DNA from: Phylloscopus collybita
Lineage: Eukaryota; Chordata; Aves; Passeriformes; Phylloscopidae
Length of the DNA stretch: 64,000 nt
Direction: 5' to 3'
Assembly (NCBI GenBank): GCA_027886175.1
Contig: JAJNNQ010000128.1
Span: 39,630-103,629, forward strand
This document shows, piece after piece, positions 10,001-45,407 of this stretch (position 1 is its first letter; every line of letters starts with the position of its first letter). The notes under the pieces are model-generated. The model was not told the DNA's origin, searched no databases, and saw only the letters and a program-made list of their open reading frames with translations. A program made the position numbers and the translations under genes.

Positions 10001-12324
10001 ATCACCCCACAGGTCACCATGGGACCTGGGCATCCCCAAGCCCTTCAGTGTCACCTGCTCTGACTCTGCTGTCCCCCAGTGTCACCCTGCAGGTCACCAT
10101 GGCATCTGGGCATCCCCAAACCTTCAGTGTCACCCACTCTGATGCCACTGTCCCCTGGTGCCACCCTACACGTCACCATGGGACCTGGGCACGCCCAAGC
10201 CCTTCAGTGTCACCCACTCTGACACCGCTGGTGTCACCCTACAGGTCACCATGGGACCTGGGCATCCCCAAGCCCTTCAGTGTCACCTGCTCTGACTGCA
10301 CTGTCCCCTGGTGTCACCCCACAGGTCACCATGGGATCTGGGCATCCCCAAGCCCTTCAGTGTCACCCACTCTGATGCCACTGTCCCCTGGTGTCACCCC
10401 ACAGGTCACCATGGGCCTTGGACATGCCCAAACCCTTCAGTGTCACCTGCTCTGACATTGCTGTCCCCTGGTGTCACCCCACAGGTCACCATGGGATCTG
10501 GGTATCCCCAAGTCCTTCAGTGTCACCCACTCTGACTCTGCTGTCCCCTGGTGTCACCCCACAGGTCACCATGATCGTCCTGGCCAGGGACCTGGGCATC
10601 CCCAAGCCCTTCAGTGTCACCTGCTCTGACTCTGCTGTCCCCCAGTGTCACCCTGCAGGTCACCATGGCATCTGGGCATCCCCAAACCTTCAGTGTCACC
10701 CACTCTGATGCCACTGTCCCCTGGTGCCACCCTACACGTCACCATGGGACCTGGGCATCCCCAAGCCCTTCAGTGTCACCCACTCTGACACCCCTGGTAT
10801 CACCCCACTGGTCACCATGGGACCTGGGCACGCCCAAGCCCTTCAGTGTCACCTGCTCTGACTCTGCTGTCCCTGGTGTCACCCTGCAGGTCACCATGGG
10901 ACCTGGGCACCCCCAAGCCCTTCAGTGTCACCTGCTCTGACACCGCTGGTGTCACCCTACAGGTCACCATGGGATCTGGGCATCCCCAAACCTTCAGTGT
11001 CACCCACTCTGATGCCACTGTCCCCTGGTGTCACCCCGCAGGTCACCATGGGACCTGGGCATCCCCAAACCTTCAGTGTCACCTGCTCTGACACCCCTGG
11101 TATCACCTCACAGGTCACCATGGGATCTGGGCATCCCCAAACCTTCAGTGTCACCCACTCTGACACCACTGTCCCCTGGTGTCACCCCACAGGTCACCAT
11201 GGGATCTGGGTATCCCCAAGCCCTTCAGTGTCACCCGCTCTGACATTGCTGTCCCCTGGTGTCACCCCACAGGTCACCATGATCGTCCTGGCCAGGGACC
11301 TGGGCATCCCCAAACCCTTCAGTGTCACCTGCTCTGACTCTGCTGTCCCCTGGTGTCACCCTGCAGGTCACCATGGTCACTCTGGCCAGGGACCTGGGCA
11401 TCCCCAAGCCCTTCAGTGTCACCCACTCTGACACCGCTGGTGTCACCCCACAGGTCACCATGGGACCTGGGCATCCCCAAGCCCTTCAGTGTCACCTGCT
11501 CTGACATTGCTGTCCCCTGGTGTCACCCTACAGGTCACCATGGGACCTGGGCATCCCCAAACCCTTCAGAGTCACCTGCTCTGACACTGCTGTCCCTGGT
11601 GTCACCCCACAGGTCACCATGGGATCTGGGCATCCCCAAGCCCTTCAGTGTCACCTGCTCTGACACCCCTGGTATCACCCCACAGGTCACCATGGGATCT
11701 GGGTATCCCCAAACCTTCAGTGTCACCTGCTCTGACACTGCTGTCCCCTGGTGTCACCCCACAGGTCACCATGGGATCTGGGTATCCCCAAACCTTCAGT
11801 GTCACCTGCTCTGATGCCACTGTCCCCTGGTGTCACCCCACAGGTCACCATGGGATCTGGGCATCCCCAAGCCCTTCAGTGTCACCTGCTCTGACACCCC
11901 TGGTATCACCCTACTGGTCACCATGGGATCTGGGCATCCCCAAGCCCTTCAGTGTCATCTGCTCTGACATTGCTGTCCCCTGGTGTCACCCCACAGGTCA
12001 CCATGGTCACTCTGGCCAGGGACCTGGGCATCCCCAAGCCCTTCAGTGTCACCCGCTCTGACTCTGCTGTCCCCTGGTGTCACCCCACAGGTCACCATGA
12101 TCGTCCTGGCCAGGGACCTGGGCATCCCCAAGCCCTTCGGTCCGGTGGCGGGTGGCGAGTGCTGCCTGGAGCGGCGGATCCGGGCGCTGCTGGAGCCGCT
12201 GGGGCTGTGCTGCCGCTTCCTGGAGGACGTGGCCTCCTACCACGGCAGCCTGGGCGAGGTGCGCTGCGGCACCAGCGTCCAGCGCCGGCCCTTCGCCTTC
12301 AAGTGGTGGCACTTCATGCCCTAG
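895..12324 (+). CDS. PADI2: PADI2, peptidylarginine deiminase 2, 3' part (last five exons, spliced)
   Basis: Calcium-dependent enzyme converting protein arginine to citrulline in cytosol and nucleus. The spliced segments are 895-1039, 3209-3302, 7468-7553, 7642-7770 and 12091-12324; phases agree throughout. Recognisable blocks in order are [77 protein letters not shown] and the C-terminal GEVRCGT...FKWWHFMP. The Cys of RCGT (codon 12265-12267) is the catalytic nucleophile of the family; the other catalytic Asp/His residues would lie upstream of the window. PADI2 is preferred over other PADI paralogues because of the DILKKELGL and [10 protein letters not shown] blocks as I recall them from human PADI2, and because PADI2 is the paralogue next to SDHB in vertebrates. 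The 5' exons are missing because the window starts inside an intron. The family is about 665 aa; roughly the last 230 are here. Confidence 0.93.
1290..3055. repeat. Complex tandem repeat, ~95-140-bp units, PADI2 intron
   Basis: About 14 copies around GGCATATTTATGCCCACATG, with long units containing CCTGCTTCTGAACACGGATT and short units jumping to ATCGTGGTCTGAGCCTTGAC. Long and short units alternate, giving a higher-order structure. Confidence 0.9.
3209..3302 (+). CDS. PADI2: PADI2 exon (fourth from last), non-canonical GC donor
   Basis: The acceptor TTCCCGCAG ends at 3208. It encodes [16 protein letters not shown], then [15 protein letters not shown], matching the PADI block that follows the FVP segment. 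No GT donor fits the phase. The sequence AAAG|GCAAGG at 3302/3303 matches the GC-AG donor class and joins in frame to the next exon (AAA G + GG TAC). Confidence 0.88.
3303..3308 (+). promoter_or_regulatory. PADI2: GC-AG intron 5' splice site
   Basis: GCAAGG directly follows AAAG. GC donors normally need a strong flanking match, and AG|GCAAG is that match. Phase and protein alignment both require this junction. Confidence 0.65.
3330..5450. repeat. Complex tandem repeat of three block types, possibly retroelement-derived
   Basis: Block A (AGGAGATGCTGCTGAGGGGC) recurs about 11 times. Block B runs from GTTATAATGTCAATTTATC to TCTAGAAATCTTCAATTAAA followed by A-runs and GGGGGAG. Block C (CCAGGGAAAATGAAACTGA) occurs three times. 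The A-run plus G-run ending before TTGTGGGG looks like a polypurine tract beside an LTR start, but no retroviral gene is seen. Confidence 0.8.
5450..5960. other. Low-repeat intron stretch, PADI2
   Basis: Mostly unique sequence between two arrays. No exon with flanking splice sites or PADI homology is seen on either strand. Confidence 0.5.
5960..7260. repeat. Minisatellite, ~100-190-bp units, PADI2 intron
   Basis: About eight copies containing GGAGAAGGTCTCTGTATC, ATGTGGAGCTCCAGCACGG and CCCCCCAGATCAGCACTGGG followed by a T-run. Units vary by loss of the T-run block. Confidence 0.88.
7468..7553 (+). CDS. PADI2: PADI2 exon (third from last)
   Basis: The acceptor is CTCCTTAG at 7460-7467. It encodes [20 protein letters not shown] and AQQNQYVQ, ending CAG before GTAATC. 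It resembles the human segment with TINKILSNE. The intron that follows is only 88 nt. Confidence 0.92.
7642..7770 (+). CDS. PADI2: PADI2 exon (penultimate)
   Basis: The acceptor CATCCCGCAG ends at 7641. It encodes [16 protein letters not shown], then [14 protein letters not shown] and ends PYFPNT, 43 codons in phase 0, before donor GTATGAG at 7771. In this family these blocks lie just before the C-terminal catalytic exon. Confidence 0.94.
7860..8280. repeat. Three-copy ~175-bp tandem repeat, last PADI2 intron
   Basis: Copies contain AGGTCTGACACAGCTTGG and CCTTCCAAAGAGGTGAAATC, with decreasing completeness downstream. Confidence 0.8.
8450..12090 (+). repeat. Minisatellite built from the PADI2 terminal exon 3' splice site (~45 copies)
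   Basis: Units of about 70-100 bp each contain CACCCCACAG or CACCCTGCAG, then GTCACCATG, then GGCATCCCCAAGCCCTTCAG. That reproduces the acceptor and first ~48 nt of the terminal coding exon, followed by intron-type sequence (TGTCACCTGCTCTGAC...). About nine copies retain the full exon start (ATCGTCCTGGCC or GTCACCCTGGCC type); most lack 14 nt after ATG. The array runs without a break into the real exon at 12091. Confidence 0.95.
12091..12324 (+). CDS. PADI2: PADI2 terminal coding exon with catalytic cysteine
   Basis: It encodes 77 aa plus TAG. It starts [18 protein letters not shown], continues through [16 protein letters not shown] and ends with [20 protein letters not shown]. The RCGT cysteine is the nucleophile. 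The acceptor CACCCCACAG at 12081-12090 is the last of a long row of near-identical copies in the intron. Only this copy continues into GGTCCG and the rest of the exon; upstream copies diverge after CCCTTC. Confidence 0.95.
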   Translation, partial: VTMIVLARDLGIPKPFGPVAGGECCLERRIRALLEPLGLCCRFLEDVASYHGSLGEVRCGTSVQRRPFAFKWWHFMP

Positions 12325-12440
12325 CCAGGCCTCCTCTTCCTTCCTCCTCCTCCTCCTCCTCCTCCTCCTCTTCCTTCTCCCTCCGTCTTTGCCCCCAGCG
12401 TGTGTTGCTTGCGATTTGCTTAATAAATGAATTTGCTGTG
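12325..12440 (+). promoter_or_regulatory. PADI2: PADI2 3' UTR and poly(A) signal
   Basis: There are about 100 nt between the stop at 12322-12324 and AATAAA at 12422-12427. The UTR holds a CCT-repeat pyrimidine tract at about 12331-12380. A GT-containing stretch follows the hexamer, consistent with cleavage near 12440. Confidence 0.75.
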
Positions 12441-12780
12441 AGGAGAAAGCTGGGGGATTAAATGGCTGTGGGGAATGTCTCGGTTTGGAAAGGCAGGGAA
12501 AAGCTGGAGTTTCCCTCAGGATGGAGAATGGAAACCCCTCACCCCCTCCCAATTACAGTTTTGCAATTCAGGGCTTTCAGGCAAAGATTTGGGAATGGGA
12601 ATAACAGTTCTTGACTGGGAATATTAACAATGCAAATGTAGTAGTAAAACAAACCAGCAAACAAACAACAATCCTAGAAAACCCTGACAGAGTCAGAGCT
12701 CCAAGCTGACACCCTGTTGGTCAGGGTGCTGGGAGCAGCCCACAGTGAGTCCTCCTGGAGTGGCAGAGGTGGTTCTGGTG
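12440..12780. other. Intergenic, downstream of PADI2
   Basis: Unique sequence with no ORF, RNA gene or repeat that I can support. Confidence 0.5.
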
Positions 12781-13052
12781 GGGCAGAGATGATCCTGAGA
12801 GAGAAGGGTCCAGGGGTGGTGAGAAGGGTCCAGGGGTGGTGAGAAGGGTCCAGGGATGGTGAGGAGGGTCCAGTGATGGTGAGAAGGGTCCAGGGGTGGT
12901 GAGAAGGGTCCAGGGATGGTGAGAAGGGTCCAGTGATGGTGAGAAGGGTCCAGGGATGGTGAGAAGGGTCCAGTGATGGTGAGAAGGGCCCAGGGATGGT
13001 GAGAAGGGTCCAGTGATGGTGAGAAGGGTCCAGTGGTGGTGAGAAGGGTCTG
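12781..13052. repeat. 20-bp minisatellite, intergenic
   Basis: About 13-14 copies of GGTGAGAAGGGTCCAGGGAT with GGG/GTG variants. Confidence 0.95.
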
Positions 13053-13189
13053 GTCTCACTCCGAGAATCCAGAGGAACCAGATCCCTGGTGTTCCTGAGT
13101 CTCAGTTTTTATCCAGGTGGGAATGGTTGGCTCCCCCACACTGGGTGGAGCATCTCCCACTGGGATGATGGAATGTGTCCTGTCCTTGG

Positions 13190-13345
13190 TGAGCCTCAAT
13201 GGCCCATTAGCAGGAGATAATCCTTAATGGGCCATTAGCAGATTAGCCATAATGACCCATGACCCTTCATGGCCCATGAGCTTTAATTGCCCATTAGCAG
13301 AAGATAATCCTTAATGACCCATGAGCCTTAATGGCCCATCAGCAG
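13190..13345. repeat. Short degenerate repeat around TTAATGGCCCATTAGCAG
   Basis: Four to five imperfect copies of TAATGGCCCATTAGCAG with GATAATCC between. Low sequence identity between copies. Confidence 0.7.
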
Positions 13346-13381
13346 AAAATGTCCTCCTGGATGGAGGACGGGCAGTGACAG

Positions 13382-13468
13382 AGATAAGGAACACTGCCCC
13401 ACCTGGCTTTATCAGCTGGCCCCTTATCAGAAGCACCTGCCTCCTCCCCCCAGAGTCACAAGAGATAA
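13382..13468. promoter_or_regulatory. Cluster of GATA motifs with E-boxes (candidate enhancer)
   Basis: Four WGATAR matches lie within 87 bp: AGATAA 13382, TTATCA 13409, TTATCA 13424 and AGATAA 13463. E-boxes CAGCTG (13413) and CACCTG (13435) lie between them. The cluster is about 1.2 kb upstream of SDHB. This is a motif observation only. Confidence 0.35.
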
Positions 13469-13469
13469 A

Positions 13470-14160
13470 GAAAAAACAAAACATCTCCCAGCTGCTTCCA
13501 ACAAATGGAATAGAACACACAGTTTTGGTTCCATAACCCAAGATGGAATAACTGGGAAGGAAAGGGAAGGAAGCGCTCAGAGGGGTGAGGAGTGTTGCCA
13601 AAATCCCCCCGAATTGTCTCTAACGCTGTTTCTGTAGCCTTGGCGAGTCAGGCGTCACTTTATTCTCTGCCGGGGTTTGTGTGTGGCTGACAGAGCTCCA
13701 GCCTCCACACCAATACAAAATGTTTTAATTTATTTACGCATTTTAAACAAAGGAATTACTGGTCATGGGTTCTAATCATTCTCTTCATTGATTAGCATTC
13801 TGCCCACTGGTGGTTATTGATTTCCCACTCTTCATGCTGAGCTGGGCCACATTCTTTAGTTCTTTTATCATCCTTTTCTCATCTTTTTCAATTGGGAATC
13901 CCCAACTTTCCAAGCCTCAATCTCCTTTTTATCTTCTGCTTACTTTGGTGTCCTTAAAGGGCCATAAATTTAAGATCCCAGATGCCCAACCTTCAAACCC
14001 CTTTGGCTTTATTGAAGCCTCTCAGGGTTAGCTTGAACAAACTCAATGTTTCAGTGATTTGATGATCAAAACAGAAGTAAGAGTCTGTGAAGAAGTTTCA
14101 ACTTGTGGTGGCTAAAAGTGGGCACTGCTTACAGGTAATTATAACAAATAATTAAAAACC
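13470..14160. other. AT-rich intergenic stretch, possible old transposon remains
   Basis: No tandem repeat and no supported gene. The lower GC and scattered A/T tracts contrast with the surroundings. I could not assign it to a named element. Confidence 0.4.
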
Positions 14161-14197
14161 AGTTAGGAAAGTTTCAAGGGGCTTTTTTTTTTTTTTG

Positions 14198-14350
14198 GCA
14201 GGAGGTGCCCAGGGCGGTTTGGAGCGGCCATCCCTGGAGGTGTCCAAGGAAGGGTTGGATGTGGCACTCAGTGCTCTGGGGACAAGGTGGGGATTGGTTA
14301 CAGGTTGGACTTGAAGCTCCTGGAAGGACCTTGGAGAACTTTTCCCACAT
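14198..14350 (+). mobile_element. CR1 LINE 3'-end fragment
   Basis: CATCCCTGGAGGTGTCCAAG, GGATGTGGCACTCAGTG and GGTTGGACTTGAAGCTCCTG are in the order found at the 3' end of avian CR1 retrotransposons. A T-run precedes it on this strand. The terminal octamer repeats are not recognisable, so it is a truncated copy. Confidence 0.72.
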
Positions 14351-14559
14351 AAATGTCTCTGGGATTCTTTGCTCCCCCAGCACCCACCATTTGCCCCGCT
14401 GGTATCGGGGCAGCTCCCCTTGAGGAGGGAGGTGGCAACACAGGTCCCTCCATGCAACATAACGATGCTGGGATTTAACGGAGAGGAAACAAAGGGAATT
14501 GAAGAAAGAAAAATGAGTATTAAAGCATCCTGCCCCCGCCACCCCGCCGCACCCCCACA

Positions 14560-14695
14560 GGACGCGCCACACCCAACATGGCGCCCACCCTGAGGGCGCC
14601 GCCACACCCAAAATGGCGGGCCCGCCTTCCCGGCAGCGCGCAAGATGGCGGCGGCGAGGGCGCTTCCGGGGCGGGCGGAAGTTGGCAGAGCCAAG
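14560..14695 (+). promoter_or_regulatory. SDHB: SDHB promoter / 5' UTR region
   Basis: CpG-rich and TATA-less. It holds a YY1-type AAGATGGCGGC (14642-14652) and two ETS/GABP-type sites, CTTCCGG (14663-14669) and CGGAAGT (14676-14682). A second AAGATGG overlaps the start codon. YY1 plus ETS architecture is typical of nuclear genes for mitochondrial proteins. Which base is the transcription start cannot be read from the sequence. Confidence 0.7.
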
Positions 14696-43188
<28,493 letters not shown>

Positions 43189-43360
43189 GGGCTGAGTGAC
43201 CCCGGGGTGACCCCGGAGTGACCCCGGAGTGACCCTGGAGTGACCCCAGAGTGACCCCGGGGTGACCCTCACCGCTGGGCAGCTCCAGCAGGGCGTGGTT
43301 GGTTACCTGTGCCAGGGCTTACCTGTGCACCTGCAATAAAGGCTGTAAAGAACAGCTGGG
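43189..43360 (+). promoter_or_regulatory. SDHB: SDHB 3' UTR and poly(A) signal
   Basis: AATAAA lies at 43335-43340. The UTR starts with about seven copies of an 11-bp unit, GTGACCCCGGA (43194-43268). Cleavage is expected near 43355. Confidence 0.8.
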
Positions 43361-43554
43361 GCTCCGTCCTTTATTGAATCCCTTTGTTAGTCATTTGTTA
43401 ATCCTTAATTAATCCTTTGTTAGTCATTTGTTAATCCACTTCATGGAGCGTTTTACCTCTGGGGGCTGGGAGGAGCTGGGAATCCAGGGATTGGCCGGGG
43501 ACAGGGAATGGTGGAAGGGTCTGGAATGCCACAGCTGGGGTGTCCCAGCCCATT
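43361..43554. other. SDHB-ATP13A2 spacer, unique part
   Basis: Short AT-rich stretch with TTTGTTAATCC and TTTGTTAGTC repeats (43385-43436), then unique sequence before the 52-bp array. Confidence 0.5.
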
Positions 43555-45350
43555 TTGGGGGTGCGGACTCCAATTCCCAGCATCCCCCGGGGTGTCCCGG
43601 CCGATTTTGGGGGTGTGGACTCCAATTCCCAGCATCCCCCGGGGTATCTCAGCCCATTTTTGGGGTGTGGACTCCAATTCCCAGCATCCCCCGGGGTGTC
43701 CCGGCCGATTTTGGGGGTGCGGACTCCAATTCCCAGCATCCCCCGGGGTATCTCAGCCCATTTTTGGGGTGCGGACTCCAACTCCCAGCATCCCCCGGGG
43801 TGTCCCAGCCCATTTTTGGGGTGCGGACTCCAACTCCCAGCATCCCCCGGGGTGTCCCAGCCCATTTTTGGGGTGCGGACTCCAATTCCCAGCATCCCCC
43901 GGGGTGTCCCAGCCCATTTTGGGGTGTGGACTCCAATTCCCAGCATCCCCCGGGGTGTCCCAGCCCATTTTAGGGGTGCGGACTCCAATTCCCAGCATCC
44001 CCCGGGGTGTCTCAGCCCATTTTTGGGGTGCGGACTCCAATTCCCAGCATCCCCCGGGGTGTCCCACCCCATTTTTGGGGTGCAGACTCCAATTCCCAGC
44101 ATCCCCCGGGGTATCCCAGCCCTGTTTGGGGTTTGGACTCCAACTCCCAGCATCCCCCGGGGTGTCCCAGCCCATTTTTGGGGTGCGGACTCCAATTCCC
44201 AGCATCCCCCGGGGTGTCCCAGCCCATTTTTGGGGCGCGGACTCCAATTCCCAGCATCCCCCGGGGTGTCCCAGCCCGGTTTGGGGGTACGGACTCCAAT
44301 TCCCAGCATCCCTCGGGGTGTCCCAGCCCATTTTGGGGGTGCGGACTCCAATTCCCAGCATCCCCCGGGGTGTCCCAGCCCATTTTTGGGGTGCGGACTC
44401 CAATTCCCAGCATCCCCCGGGGTGTCCCAGCCCATTTTTGTGGTGCAGACTCCAATTCCCAGCATCCCCCGAGGTGTCCCAGCCCATTTTTGGGGTGCGG
44501 ACTCCAATTCCCAGCATCCCCCGGGGTGTCCCACCCCATTTTTGGGGTGCGGACTCCAATTCCCAGCATCCCCCGAGGTGTCCCAGCCCATTTTTGGGGT
44601 GCGGACTCCAACTCCCAGCATCCCCCGGGGTGTCCCAGCCCATTTTGGGGCGCGGACTTCAATTCCCAGCATCCCCTGGGTGTCCCAGCCCATTTTGGGG
44701 GTGCGGACTCCAATTCCCGGCATCCCCCGGGGTGTCCCAGCCCATTTTGGGGTGCGGACTCCAATTCCCGGCATCCCCCGGGGTGTCCCAGCCCATTTTT
44801 GGGGTGCGGACTCCAATTCCCAGCATCCCCCGGGGTGTCCCAGCCCATTTTTGGGGTGCGGACTCCAATTCCCAGCATCCCCCGGGGTGTCCCAGCCCAT
44901 TTTTGGGGGGCGGACTCCAATTCCCGGCATCCCCCGGGGTGTCCCAGCCCATTTTGGGGTGCGGACTCCAATTCCCAGCATCCCCCGGGGTGTCCCAGCC
45001 CATTTTGGGGTGCGGACTCCAATTCCCGGCATCCCCCGGGGTGTCCCAGCCCATTTTTGGGGGGCGGACTCCAATTCCCAGCATCCCCCGAGGTGTCCCA
45101 GCCCATTTTTGGGGTGCGGACTCCAATTCCCAGCATCCCCCGGGGTGTCCCAGCCCATTTTGGGGTACGGACTCCAACTCCCAGCATCCCCCGGGGTGTC
45201 CCAGCCCATTTTTGGGGTGCGGACTCCAACTCCCAGCATCCCCCGGGGTGTCCCAGCCCATTTTGGGGTACGGACTCCAATTCCCCGCATCCCCTGGGTG
45301 TCCCAGCCCATTTTGGGGGTGCGGACTCCAACTCCCAGCATCCCCCGGGG
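43555..45350 (+). repeat. ~52-bp minisatellite, 35 copies, each with a ZNF143/THAP11-like motif, upstream of ATP13A2
   Basis: Each unit contains GGACTCCAATTCCCAGCATC (or CAACTCCCAGC) followed by CCCCGGGGTGTCCCAGCCCA. The core fits ACTACAAYTCCCAGMATGC except A>C near its start and G>C in CATGC. All copies are in the same orientation. The last copy (45325-45349) is about 50 bp before the ATP13A2 start codon. Confidence 0.93.
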
Positions 45351-45397
45351 TGTCCGGCCCCGCCCTTTCCGCCGGCGCGGGGCCGCGGGGCCGCACC
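45350..45397 (+). promoter_or_regulatory. ATP13A2: ATP13A2 promoter / 5' UTR
   Basis: GC-rich with a GC-box-like CCCCGCCC (45359-45366) and CpGs. TATA-less. The start context is GCACC before ATG, with A at -3. Confidence 0.6.
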
Positions 45398-45407
45398 ATG
45401 AGCTCAG
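45398..45407 (+). CDS. ATP13A2: ATP13A2 exon 1 coding part (10 nt)
   Basis: ATGAGCTCAG before GTCAGG. It joins to exon 2 as M-S-S-D-S-S, matching the human MSADSS start, where exon 1 also ends after the first base of the Asp codon. Too short to find by ORF length; phase and homology support it. Confidence 0.8.

Noticed and set aside
8450..12090. CRISPR-like repeat-spacer array
   Set aside because: Eukaryotic intron; the segments between repeats are themselves near-identical, and no cas genes are present.
895..12324. Assignment to PADI1, PADI3 or PADI4
   Set aside because: Sequence blocks and position next to SDHB favour PADI2; a full-length alignment would settle it.
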